Source: Caballeronia zhejiangensis (lineage in GTDB: Bacteria; Pseudomonadota; Gammaproteobacteria; Burkholderiales; Burkholderiaceae). From it: a stretch of 64,000 bases of DNA. The first letter of the stretch is position 1. The number at the start of each line of letters is the position of its first letter. Position numbers and translations under genes: made by a program. A model generated the notes under the pieces. It worked only from the letters and a program-made list of their open reading frames with translations. It searched no databases and was not told the DNA's origin. Of this stretch, positions 47,248-55,309 are shown in pieces. The DNA lies in assembly GCF_000698575.1 (NCBI RefSeq), contig NZ_JFHD01000001.1, positions 62,001 through 126,000 of the forward strand. The letters run 5' to 3'.

Positions 47248-48921
47248 ATGCAGCAGGAAGTCGATTACGTCATCGTCGGTGCGGGCTCGGCAGGTTGCGT
47301 GCTCGCCAACCGTCTGAGCGCCGATCCGTCCAACACCGTGCTGCTGCTCGAAGCGGGCGGGCCCGATGCGAGCCCGTGGATTCATATCCCCGTCGGCTAC
47401 TTCAAGACCATGCACGATCCCGAGCTCGACTGGTGCTATCGCACGGAACCGGACGATGCCGTCGCAGGACGCAGCATCGACTGGCCGCGCGGCAAGGTGC
47501 TGGGCGGCTGCAGTTCGCTCAACGGGCTGCTCTATGTGCGCGGTCAGCGCGAGGACTACGATCGCTGGGCCGAACTCGGCAACGCGGGATGGAGTTACAA
47601 GGACGTGCTGCCCTACTTCAGGAAATCGGAAGATCAGGAGCACGGCGCGAGCGAATATCACGGCGCGGGCGGGCCGTTGAAAGTATCGGATTTGCGCTTG
47701 CGCCGTCCGATCGCCGATCACTTCATCGCGGCGGCGCAGGAAATCGGCATCCCGTTCAACGAGGATTACAACGGCGCGACGCAAGAAGGCGTCGGCTATT
47801 TTCAGCAGACGGCCTACAAGGGCTTTCGTTGGAGCACCGCGAAGGGCTTTCTCAAGCCGGTGCGCGACCGGCGCAATCTTATCGTCGAGACGCGGGCGCA
47901 AACGCGCAGGGTACTGTTCAACGGCAAGGAAGCGGTCGGCATCGAGTACATGCATGAAGGCGTCGTGAAGAAAGTTCGCGCGCGTGTCGAAGTGATTCTC
48001 GCGGCTGGCGCGATCGGCTCGCCGCAGATTCTGCAGAACTCGGGCGTCGGGCCTTCGAGCGTGTTGAACGGCGCAGGCGTGCAAGTGAGGCACGACCTGC
48101 CGGGCGTGGGCCGGAATCTGCAGGATCATCTGCAAGTGCGGCTTGTGTTCAAGACGCGCGAGCGGACGTTGAACGACGAGGTCAACAATCCGCTGAAGAA
48201 AGCGCTCATCGGCTTGCAATACGTTATCTCGCGCACCGGGCCGCTGACGCTCGCGGCGAGCCAGGTCGCGATCTTCACGCGTTCGTCGCCGGATGTCGCG
48301 CGTCCCGACATCCAGTTTCACATGCAACCACTTTCCGCCGACAAGCCCGGACAAGGCGCGCATCCGTTCTCGGCGTTCACGTCTTCGGTGTGTCAGTTGC
48401 GGCCGTACAGCCGCGGCAGCGTCGAGATTCGCTCGAACGATCCGCTGCAATATCCCGCGATTCATGCGAATTATCTTTCCGACGAACGCGATCATCCCGT
48501 CGTGATCGGCGGCATCAAGGTGGCGCGACGCATCGCGGCGGCGCCTTCGCTCGCGAAGCACATCGTGTCGGAGTTCATTCCTGGTTCGGAGTATCGAACC
48601 GATGCCGATCTGCTCGACGTCGCGCGCAAGTTCAGTCAGTCGATCTATCACCCGGCGGGCACCTGCAAGATGGGCAACGATGCATCCGCGGTCGTCGATG
48701 AGCGCCTGAAGGTGCGCGGCATCGGACGACTGCGTGTGGTCGATGCGTCGATCATGCCGGAGCTCGTATCGGGCAACACGAATGCGCCTGTCATCATGAT
48801 CGCGGAGAAGGCGGCCGACATGATTCTCGAAGACCAGCGCTATCAGCACGTCACGCATGTGGAAGACGTAACCCAGGTCGTTGCGGAAAAGCCCATGGCC
48901 CATGCAGGCCAAAGAGACTGA
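47248..48921 (+). CDS. GMC-family dehydrogenase, isethionate dehydrogenase candidate
   Basis: A 557-residue FAD-dependent alcohol dehydrogenase of the GMC (choline dehydrogenase-like) family. It has FAD motif VGAGSAGCVLANRL (about 9-22), GGCSSLNGLLYVRG, GAIGSPQILQNSGVGP, and catalytic His468 (YHPAGTCKMG). AGGAGAC precedes ATG 47248. Isethionate is oxidised to sulfoacetaldehyde by the GMC enzyme IseJ in Cupriavidus, so location after xsc-pta-IclR and before an MFS carrier suggests the same role. The cytochrome c (IseK) partner is not seen here. Choline or another alcohol remains possible. Confidence 0.75.
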   Translation: MQQEVDYVIVGAGSAGCVLANRLSADPSNTVLLLEAGGPDASPWIHIPVGYFKTMHDPELDWCYRTEPDDAVAGRSIDWPRGKVLGGCSSLNGLLYVRGQREDYDRWAELGNAGWSYKDVLPYFRKSEDQEHGASEYHGAGGPLKVSDLRLRRPIADHFIAAAQEIGIPFNEDYNGATQEGVGYFQQTAYKGFRWSTAKGFLKPVRDRRNLIVETRAQTRRVLFNGKEAVGIEYMHEGVVKKVRARVEVILAAGAIGSPQILQNSGVGPSSVLNGAGVQVRHDLPGVGRNLQDHLQVRLVFKTRERTLNDEVNNPLKKALIGLQYVISRTGPLTLAASQVAIFTRSSPDVARPDIQFHMQPLSADKPGQGAHPFSAFTSSVCQLRPYSRGSVEIRSNDPLQYPAIHANYLSDERDHPVVIGGIKVARRIAAAPSLAKHIVSEFIPGSEYRTDADLLDVARKFSQSIYHPAGTCKMGNDASAVVDERLKVRGIGRLRVVDASIMPELVSGNTNAPVIMIAEKAADMILEDQRYQHVTHVEDVTQVVAEKPMAHAGQRD

Positions 48922-48954
48922 GCACAAGTCTCGAACCCATCACGGAGACAAACC

Positions 48955-50277
48955 ATGAACGCACTGCCCCGAACCGATGGCAAACAGATGAGAAAGGTCG
49001 TCGTCGCGAGTCTGATCGGCGCGACGATCGAGTGGTACGACTTCTTTCTATACGGCGTGGTCGCCGGCATCGTCTTCAACAAGCTCTATTTTCCAGGCAG
49101 CGATCCGCTCATCTCGACGATGCTCGCTTACGGCACCTTCGCCGTCGGCTTTCTCAGCCGGCCGCTGGGCGGCGTGATCTTCGGGCACTTCGGCGATCGC
49201 GTCGGCAGAAAGAGCATGCTCGTGATGACGCTGACGATCATGGGCGTCGCGACGGTGTTGATCGGCATGGTGCCGACGTATGCGCAGATCGGCATATGGG
49301 CGCCATCGCTGCTGCTGTTTCTGCGCGTGCTGCAAGGCATCGGTCTCGGCGGCGAATGGGGCGGCGCCGTGCTGATGGCGTTCGAATACGCACCCGAGAA
49401 CAAGCGCGGCTTCTATGCGAGCATTCCGCAGATCGGCCTCGCGCTCGGCTTGTGTCTGTCGTCGGGCGTCGTCGCGGGGCTCTCGCTCATGCTGACCGAC
49501 GCGCAGTTCCTCGCGTGGGGCTGGCGTATCGCGTTCTTCCTGTCGTTCGCGCTTGTGCTCATTGGCATGTATATCCGCCTGAACGTGATGGAAACGCCGG
49601 AGTTCGCGCGCATCCAGAAGACGGGCAGCGAAGCGCGCATGCCGATCGTCGATGTCATCACGAAGTATCCCGGCAATACGCTTGCGGGCATGGGCGCACG
49701 CTTCATCGATGGCGTGTTCTTCAACGTGTTCGGCGTGTTTTCGATTTCTTATCTCACCGGCACGCTGCATCTGCAACGCACGGACGCGCTGCTCGGCGTA
49801 ATGGTCGCCGCGTTCGTGATGATCTTCACGATTCCGTTCTTCGGACGGCTGTCGGATCGCGTTGGGCGTGCGCGCATTTACTTCTGGGGATCGCTTGCGA
49901 CCGGGCTTTCCGCGTTCCTCGGCTTCTGGCTCATGAAGAATAGCGGCGGCAATACGATGCTCGCGTGGCTCGCGGTCGTGATTCCGCTCGGCGTGGTTTA
50001 TGCATCGATCTATGGTCCGGAAGCCGCGCTCTTCTCCGAACTCTTCGACGCGAAAGTGCGCTACTCGGGCATCTCGTTCGTGTATCAGTTCTCGGGGATC
50101 TTCGCGAGCGGCATCAGCCCGATCATCGCGACGTGGCTCTTGCAACGCAACGGCGGCGATCCGTGGATGATCGCGGGATACTGCCTCGCAGCGGGCATCG
50201 TCAGTGCGATGTCGGCGGCGTGGGTCGGGTTGCGGCAGAGAAGGGAGATGGCGTTTTCGGTGCGGGGCGCGAGTTGA
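48955..50277 (+). CDS. MFS transporter, metabolite:H+ symporter type
   Basis: A 440-residue, 12-helix symporter of the MHS family (ShiA/ProP/KgtP relatives), with SLIGATIEWYDFFLYGVVAG in helix 1, FGHFGDRVGRKSML in the first loop and LGGEWGGAVLMAFEYAPE in helix 4. CACGGAGACAAACC precedes ATG 48955. It follows the GMC gene by 33 bases, so it probably imports that enzyme's substrate, isethionate by context (cf. IseU). Confidence 0.85.
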   Translation: MNALPRTDGKQMRKVVVASLIGATIEWYDFFLYGVVAGIVFNKLYFPGSDPLISTMLAYGTFAVGFLSRPLGGVIFGHFGDRVGRKSMLVMTLTIMGVATVLIGMVPTYAQIGIWAPSLLLFLRVLQGIGLGGEWGGAVLMAFEYAPENKRGFYASIPQIGLALGLCLSSGVVAGLSLMLTDAQFLAWGWRIAFFLSFALVLIGMYIRLNVMETPEFARIQKTGSEARMPIVDVITKYPGNTLAGMGARFIDGVFFNVFGVFSISYLTGTLHLQRTDALLGVMVAAFVMIFTIPFFGRLSDRVGRARIYFWGSLATGLSAFLGFWLMKNSGGNTMLAWLAVVIPLGVVYASIYGPEAALFSELFDAKVRYSGISFVYQFSGIFASGISPIIATWLLQRNGGDPWMIAGYCLAAGIVSAMSAAWVGLRQRREMAFSVRGAS

Positions 50278-50285
50278 CTTGCAGC

Positions 50286-50682
50286 TCAGAAGAAGAGACT
50301 GATCAAAAACTTCACCGGCCTGAACGACACCGGCTCGGCGTGCTCGTCGAGCGAGAGCCGGGCGAAATAGACGGCGTATGCGGGCACTTCGCGCCAAATC
50401 GAATACGCGTCCATCGCCCTGACTTCACGCGGAAACGCACCCGGCAAGACCGTTGCGCCAAGGCTCTCGAACGCGAGCTGCGCTCGTGGAAGGTGGAAAT
50501 AGCGAGCAAAGACCCGCACGATGACACTTCAAGGCGGTCTCGAGCCGCGCCGCGAGAATGGGCTTTGGCGTGCCGTCATCTTGGAGCGCATTTCGGAAGA
50601 CCACGGCGACGTCGGCGCGTTCGAAAGGCACGGTGATACGTCGCAGGCAGATCAGCACCATGCGAATCATGGAGGCGCGCAT
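50286..50682 (-). pseudogene. DUF218 (SanA/YdcF-like) protein with internal deletion
   Basis: From ATG 50682 one frame reads RADVAVVFRNALQDDGTPKP and ILAARLETALKCHRAG, the N-terminal DUF218 pattern. At about 50519 the match moves to another frame, VFARYFHLPRAQLAFESLGATVLPG, the late HxPRA motif. The last recognisable block is REVPAYAVYFARL. About 80-100 residues of the normal middle are missing and the two halves are out of frame. It overlaps the phosphatase stop, so it was the last gene of the operon. Confidence 0.6.
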
Positions 50683-51308
50683 CACGCGGGACTCCCCGCA
50701 ACGCCAACCTGCCGCCTCAACCATTCGACATCGACGTGCTGCAGATAGCTTCTGATGTTTCCCCACACCGGATGAAATCCATAGCCGCCATGCAGCAACT
50801 CATCTTCGGCCTGTTGCCTGGTCCACCCTTGATACACCACGCGATACAGCGCCGATACCAGCCCCGTGCGATCCGCGCCATGCTGACAGTGAATGAGAAT
50901 CGGACCATCGCGGTCGACATCGCGCAGCGCCTTGAGCGCGGCGATCATGTCCTCGTCCTTGATGTTCCATGTGTTGATACGGAGGCGCTGCAGCGCGATG
51001 CCGCTGCCTTCGAGAACATCCTCATCGGAATGAAACGAACGGAAGCTGACGATCTTGCGGATACCCAGTGCGCGCAGTTGCACGATATCGGCCGCCGATA
51101 TCTGCGCGCTCCGATAAAGCGAAGGCGTGATGCGATGAAGATTGTCGACGCCTGCGTACACGATCGGTTCGGCCCAGTTCAGCGGGCGTTCGACCGTCAT
51201 GGATGCAGACGTGGCCGGAGCGGGCGCTGCCGCCATCTTCGACTGCAGGACGTATGCCGCAGCGATGAAGCCCGCGCCGTAAAACAAAATGCGGAAGACT
51301 TCATTCAT
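50682..51308 (-). CDS. Dual-specificity / tyrosine phosphatase-like protein, membrane-anchored
   Basis: A 208-residue protein with an N-terminal transmembrane or signal segment (RILFYGAGFIAAAYVLQS, 6-23) and a periplasmic DSP-fold domain. The catalytic P-loop is HCQHGADRTG with Cys141 and Arg147, and general acid candidates lie in the DEDM region. Start ATG 51308 overlaps the preceding stop by eight bases. Bacterial proteins of this sort dephosphorylate proteins, lipids or inositol phosphates. Its operon with a glycolipid-type glycosyltransferase hints at a lipid phosphate substrate, by inference. Confidence 0.82.
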   Translation of the reverse strand: MNEVFRILFYGAGFIAAAYVLQSKMAAAPAPATSASMTVERPLNWAEPIVYAGVDNLHRITPSLYRSAQISAADIVQLRALGIRKIVSFRSFHSDEDVLEGSGIALQRLRINTWNIKDEDMIAALKALRDVDRDGPILIHCQHGADRTGLVSALYRVVYQGWTRQQAEDELLHGGYGFHPVWGNIRSYLQHVDVEWLRRQVGVAGSPA

Positions 51309-51804
51309 GCGACGACCGCCCCGTGCCAGGCTCACGCGACAGATGAAACAACACGAGCGCTGCAATGCTCATGGTCCAGTGATCGGTTGGTGCGAACCCG
51401 ATCCAGTGCTTGTGCCAGGGCACATGAAGCGCATCGAAGCGATCGATGCCGAACGCGGGATTGAGAACGAACCAGAGAAAGTCTTCGATCAGCCAGAACG
51501 TCATGACGCATGCGACGATGCGCGCCTCGATGCGCCATGACCATCGACCGAAAAAGATCACGGGCAGATGAAAGAACAACGCGACGAATGGAAAGACCCA
51601 CGCGTGATACCCCGTCATCGGTCTGCCGCCCCAGAAGATGTCGAGCAACCAGTGATGTTCGATGCGCCATGTCGGCAAGCTCGCGGCCCAACCTGCGTTG
51701 CCTTCGATCTGTATTTCGACGTTGGCGAACAAGAAGCCCAGCAGCGCGACCCAGCCGACGAGCGCGAGCGTGCGCCCGCCAGGCACGAGGGCACGTGCGT
51801 TCAT
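51301..51804 (-). CDS. Polytopic membrane protein of unknown function
   Basis: A 167-residue protein with about four hydrophobic helices (LVGWVALLGFLFANVEI, FVALFFHLPVIFFG, CVMTFWLIEDFLWFVL, SIAALVLFHLS) and a conserved-looking HHWLLDIFWGGR segment between the first two. No family is recognised. The start ATG 51804 overlaps the glycosyltransferase stop as ATGA, and the end overlaps the phosphatase by eight bases. The tight coupling suggests a shared function in lipid modification. Confidence 0.75.
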   Translation of the reverse strand: MNARALVPGGRTLALVGWVALLGFLFANVEIQIEGNAGWAASLPTWRIEHHWLLDIFWGGRPMTGYHAWVFPFVALFFHLPVIFFGRWSWRIEARIVACVMTFWLIEDFLWFVLNPAFGIDRFDALHVPWHKHWIGFAPTDHWTMSIAALVLFHLSREPGTGRSSHE

Positions 51805-52949
51805 GCCGCCACCTTTGTATCCGGATTGCCGAGCGCATCGCACACCGTATCCAGAACGAAACGTGCTGCATACGGACGCGAGAGCGGCGCGATTCGCTCG
51901 CGCATCGCATCGAGCCGGGCCGGATCGTCGAGCAGCGCGCGAACGCGATACTCCAGCGCCACTGCATCGACGGCTTTCAGCGCGACGCCGTGTTCGAGCA
52001 GGTAATCCGCATTGCGCTCTTCCTGCCCCGGGATCGGCGAGGTGACGATCATCGGCAGTTTCATTGCGAGGCACTCGGACGTGGTCAGCCCGCCAGGCTT
52101 CGTGATGACGAGATCGGAACACGCCATCAGGCGCTCGACGTTGGGCGTGAAGCCGGAAACGTGCAAACGTGCTGGATGGAACGCGCACAGTTTTCGCAAC
52201 GCGGCGCGCATCGCTTCGTTGCGACCCGCCAAAGCGATCAACTGAAAATCGCCGTCCATGTTCAGCAGACGTTCGGCGAGTGCGTCGAGCGCGCCAAGAC
52301 CTTCGCCGCCGGACATCATCAACAGAGTCATGCGCGCAGGGTCCAGGCCGCATTGCGCCGCGCACGCCGCGCGGTCGAGAGGCTCGCTGAAGGCGGGCAT
52401 GACAGGTATCCCGCCGATGTGAACCGATGCCGATGAAACGCCGCGGTTCGTCATGCGCCAAGCGACTTCGTCGTTTGCGGCGAAATATCCCTGCATGCCC
52501 GGCACGACCCACATGCGATGAAGATCGAAGTCCGTGACTTGCACCCACACCGGCGTATGAATGTTGCCGAGACGACGTTCACGCGAAAGCAACTCGGCAG
52601 GCAGGAAATGCGTGCAAATGATCGCATCGGCGCGATGCCGCTCGATCTCCGTTATCAGCGCGCGGCAGTTGAGCCGCTCGACCGCGCGTCGAAGACGTTC
52701 GCCGAATGATCGTGGCGAAGCGCTGTCCGTCTTCTGATAGAGATAACTCCAGAGGGCCGGCTGGCGAGCGACCAGTTTGATGTAGAACTCCGCGTAAAGC
52801 GCCTTGAAACTTGCGGGAACGAAGTCCATGACATCGAGATGCACGGCTTCGACACTTGCGGGATGAGTCTTTGCATACGCGCACAGCGCCTCTGCTGCGC
52901 GAACGTGGCCGGCGCCCGCGCTCACGCTTAGAACAAGAACCTTGGGCAT
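51801..52949 (-). CDS. MGDG-synthase-like glycosyltransferase
   Basis: A 382-residue peripheral membrane glycosyltransferase of the MGDG synthase / GT28 (MurG-like) type. The N-terminal MGDG_synth domain has PKVLVLSVSAGAGHVRAAEAL, DVMDFVPASFKALYAEFY and ICTHFLPAELLSR. The C-terminal donor-binding domain has MMSGGEGLGALDAL and VITKPGGLTTSECLAMKLPMIV. It should transfer a sugar to diacylglycerol, giving glycolipids as in processive glycosyltransferases of other proteobacteria. I set the start at ATG 52949, where homology begins; a longer in-frame extension to 53000 lacks support. It is first in a four-gene operon. Confidence 0.85.
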   Translation of the reverse strand: MPKVLVLSVSAGAGHVRAAEALCAYAKTHPASVEAVHLDVMDFVPASFKALYAEFYIKLVARQPALWSYLYQKTDSASPRSFGERLRRAVERLNCRALITEIERHRADAIICTHFLPAELLSRERRLGNIHTPVWVQVTDFDLHRMWVVPGMQGYFAANDEVAWRMTNRGVSSASVHIGGIPVMPAFSEPLDRAACAAQCGLDPARMTLLMMSGGEGLGALDALAERLLNMDGDFQLIALAGRNEAMRAALRKLCAFHPARLHVSGFTPNVERLMACSDLVITKPGGLTTSECLAMKLPMIVTSPIPGQEERNADYLLEHGVALKAVDAVALEYRVRALLDDPARLDAMRERIAPLSRPYAARFVLDTVCDALGNPDTKVAA

Positions 52950-53247
52950 ACTTATCGGAAAGCTCGATGGGGTGACTGTTCGATTCGGCTTGGAGATCAC
53001 GCTAGCGCGCCGCCGATATCGTCAATAGAACCAACTTACGAAGTCGTCATCCGTGAAAAACGCAGGCGATTCTATTCAATCGTCGCGCCGCATCCGCTAT
53101 CCGGGATCATTTTTTACTTCAGCGTCATCGCGCGAACGGATTCGCGGCTAACAGCTCGTCTGCCTTCGGGCTATTTTTCAACTGGCGCGACAGGCAAGCC
53201 CCACGTAATATCGACACATCCAATAAACGTTCCACAAGGAGACATGC
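52950..53247. other. Divergent intergenic region, glycosyltransferase / MocR gene
   Basis: About 300 bases with no gene. CGATT-N6-AATCG lies near 53070-53085 and an AT-rich tract at 53107-53117. The ribosome site ACAAGGAGACATGC leads into the MocR gene. No firm promoter is assigned. Confidence 0.4.
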
Positions 53248-54765
53248 ATGCCCATCCGTCCTACCGCGATGCTTTGGGCGCAGCTCTTCGAGCGCTCGCG
53301 GGTCTCGGGGATGAGCCTGCAAAACCAGATCCGCCAGATGATCGTCAATGCGATCCTGAGCGGTCATATCGCGCCCGATTCCGCCTTGCCTTCGAGCCGC
53401 GAACTCGCCGATCAGCTCAACGTGTCGCGCAACACCGTCGTGCTCGCGTATCAGCAACTCGTCGAGGAAGGCTATCTCGTCTCGCGCGAGCGCAGCGGCC
53501 ATTTCGTGAATCCTGCGACCGACGAGTTGCAACGCGGCTTCACCGCAGCGGGCGTCGCGGAAACATCGAGCATCGAGACGCAGCAAGGTCATCCCGACTG
53601 GAGCGCGCGCATCCGGCACGCGCCGTCGCATCAACGCAATATCGTCAAGCCGTCGAACTGGCAGAGTTACGAATATCCCTTTATTTACGGGCAATTCGAC
53701 ACCGAACTCTTCCCGACGAGCGACTGGCGCGAGAGCTGCATGCACGGCTTGTCGGTGATGGAGATCCGCAACTGGGCGCCCGATCTCATCGAACGCGACG
53801 ACGAAACGCTCGTCGAACAAATACGCACGCGCGTGCTGCCGCGTCGCGGTGTCTTCGCGATGCCCGAAGAGATCGTCGTCACGAACGGCTGCCAGCAGGC
53901 GCTCTATCTCATCGGCGCGTTGTTGTGCGGCACGCAGACGAAAGTCGGCATGGAGAACCCCGGCTATCCCGATGCGCGCAACATCTTCCAGCATCACAAC
54001 GCGCAAATCGTGCCGCTCGAAGTGGACGGAGACGGCGCCGTCATCGACGATGAAAGCGTGATCGCGGCTTGCGATTACGTGTATGTCACGCCGAGCCATC
54101 AATGTCCGACGACCGTCACGATGCCCATCGAGCGGCGACGCAAGTTGCTCGACCTGTCGGTGAAGCATGATTTCATCGTCGTGGAGGATGACTACGAGAG
54201 CGAGAACACGTTCTCGGGCACGCCGCATCCCGCGTTGAAGAGCCTCGATACGGCAGAGCGCGTCGTCTATATCGGTTCGCTGTCGAAGACGCTCGCGCCA
54301 GGACTGCGGCTCGGTTATATCGTCGCGCCGCGCGAGCTGATACGCGAGCTGCGCGCGCTGCGCCGTCTGATGATTCGTCATCCGGCCGCGTACATCCAGC
54401 GCGCATTCGCGACCTTTCTCGCGCTCGGTCATCACGACACGCTATTGCGCAAGCTCGGGCGCGTCTACAAGGAACGCGCCGAAGTGCTGATGGATGCGCT
54501 CGCCACGCATCTGCCGGAATTGCGCGCATCGAACGTGACGGGCGGCGCTTCGTGCTGGGTCGAAGGTCCGCCGTGGCTCGACGCGACGCGTCTCGCGAAA
54601 GACGCGCAAGCGCTCGGCGTGCTCATCGAACCGGGCAGCGTGTTCTTCGCCGATCCCGCCGATGGTCAGCGATGCTTCCGCATGGGTTTTTCAGCGATAC
54701 GCGCGGAGCTGATCGAGCCGGGCGTGCGGGCGCTCGCCCAAGTCGTGCAGCAGCGGCGCCCCTGA
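53248..54765 (+). CDS. MocR-type regulator (GntR HTH fused to aminotransferase domain)
   Basis: A 505-residue protein. The N-terminal GntR winged helix (LQNQIRQMIVNAILSGHIAPDSALPSSRELADQLNVSRNTVVLAYQQLVEEGYL) is at 25-80. A linker follows, then a fold-type I PLP aminotransferase-like domain. The PLP-binding Lys is in YIGSLSKTLAPGLRLGY, and other family motifs are VTNGCQQAL, ENPGYPDARN, TPSHQCPT and VEDDYESE. MocR proteins sense amino-compounds or PLP. One known member, TauR, controls taurine genes, which would suit this genome segment, but this gene is 15 kb from the tau-like genes. Confidence 0.9.
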   Translation: MPIRPTAMLWAQLFERSRVSGMSLQNQIRQMIVNAILSGHIAPDSALPSSRELADQLNVSRNTVVLAYQQLVEEGYLVSRERSGHFVNPATDELQRGFTAAGVAETSSIETQQGHPDWSARIRHAPSHQRNIVKPSNWQSYEYPFIYGQFDTELFPTSDWRESCMHGLSVMEIRNWAPDLIERDDETLVEQIRTRVLPRRGVFAMPEEIVVTNGCQQALYLIGALLCGTQTKVGMENPGYPDARNIFQHHNAQIVPLEVDGDGAVIDDESVIAACDYVYVTPSHQCPTTVTMPIERRRKLLDLSVKHDFIVVEDDYESENTFSGTPHPALKSLDTAERVVYIGSLSKTLAPGLRLGYIVAPRELIRELRALRRLMIRHPAAYIQRAFATFLALGHHDTLLRKLGRVYKERAEVLMDALATHLPELRASNVTGGASCWVEGPPWLDATRLAKDAQALGVLIEPGSVFFADPADGQRCFRMGFSAIRAELIEPGVRALAQVVQQRRP

Positions 54766-54775
54766 ACGTGCGCGT

Positions 54776-55309
54776 CTATTTCCACGGCGCCATCGCGTGA
54801 AAGACGCCATCGCGACGCACGAGCGCATGAAACAGCGCCGCCGCGAGATGCACGACGATCAGCGCGAAGAAGCACAACGCGAGGAACCGATGCGCGTTCC
54901 AGAGCAGCGTGTGCAACGAATTGCTATGCGGTAAAAGTGACGGCAGGCGATAGCCGCCTATCACGACCGGATAATCCGCCGCCGACAACATGCCATAGCC
55001 GAGCAATGGCAACGCGATCATCAACGCATAGAACGCATAGTGCGATAGATGCGCGGCGAGCTTCATCGGCTCGGGCATGTTCGCGGGCAGCGGCGGCGCA
55101 CCGCGCGCGATTCGCACGGCGAGACGGATCAGCGCGAGCACGAGTATCGCGATGCCGAGCGGCTTGTGTATCGACACGAGCGTCAGATAGTCCGGCCTCA
55201 CCGTCGACACCATGCCGACGCCGATGAACAGCATCGACAGAATGCAGATCGCCATGATCCAGTGCAGGGCGCGTTGCAGCGGCGAGAACCGCTCGTTGAT
55301 CGCGTTCAT
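54776..55309 (-). CDS. Cytochrome b561
   Basis: A 177-residue four-helix di-haem b membrane protein of the bacterial b561 type. It opens FSPLQRALHWIMAICILSMLFIGVGM and has His residues in helices 1 (His16), 2 (SIHKPLG), 3 (AHLSHYAFY) and 4 (WNAHRFLALCFFALIVVHLAAALFH). It would link the quinone pool to a periplasmic redox partner. ATG 55309 overlaps the catalase-like stop as ATGA, so the two are translationally coupled and probably work together. Confidence 0.92.
   Translation of the reverse strand: MNAINERFSPLQRALHWIMAICILSMLFIGVGMVSTVRPDYLTLVSIHKPLGIAILVLALIRLAVRIARGAPPLPANMPEPMKLAAHLSHYAFYALMIALPLLGYGMLSAADYPVVIGGYRLPSLLPHSNSLHTLLWNAHRFLALCFFALIVVHLAAALFHALVRRDGVFHAMAPWK

Noticed and set aside
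47077..48927. A 616-codon minus-strand frame antisense to the GMC dehydrogenase
   Set aside because: Same shadow effect; no domain, no ribosome site, and the plus-strand GMC motifs are complete.
53101..53180. Terminator near CTGCCTTCGGGC before the MocR gene
   Set aside because: The stem is only three to four pairs around TTCG; too weak to call.
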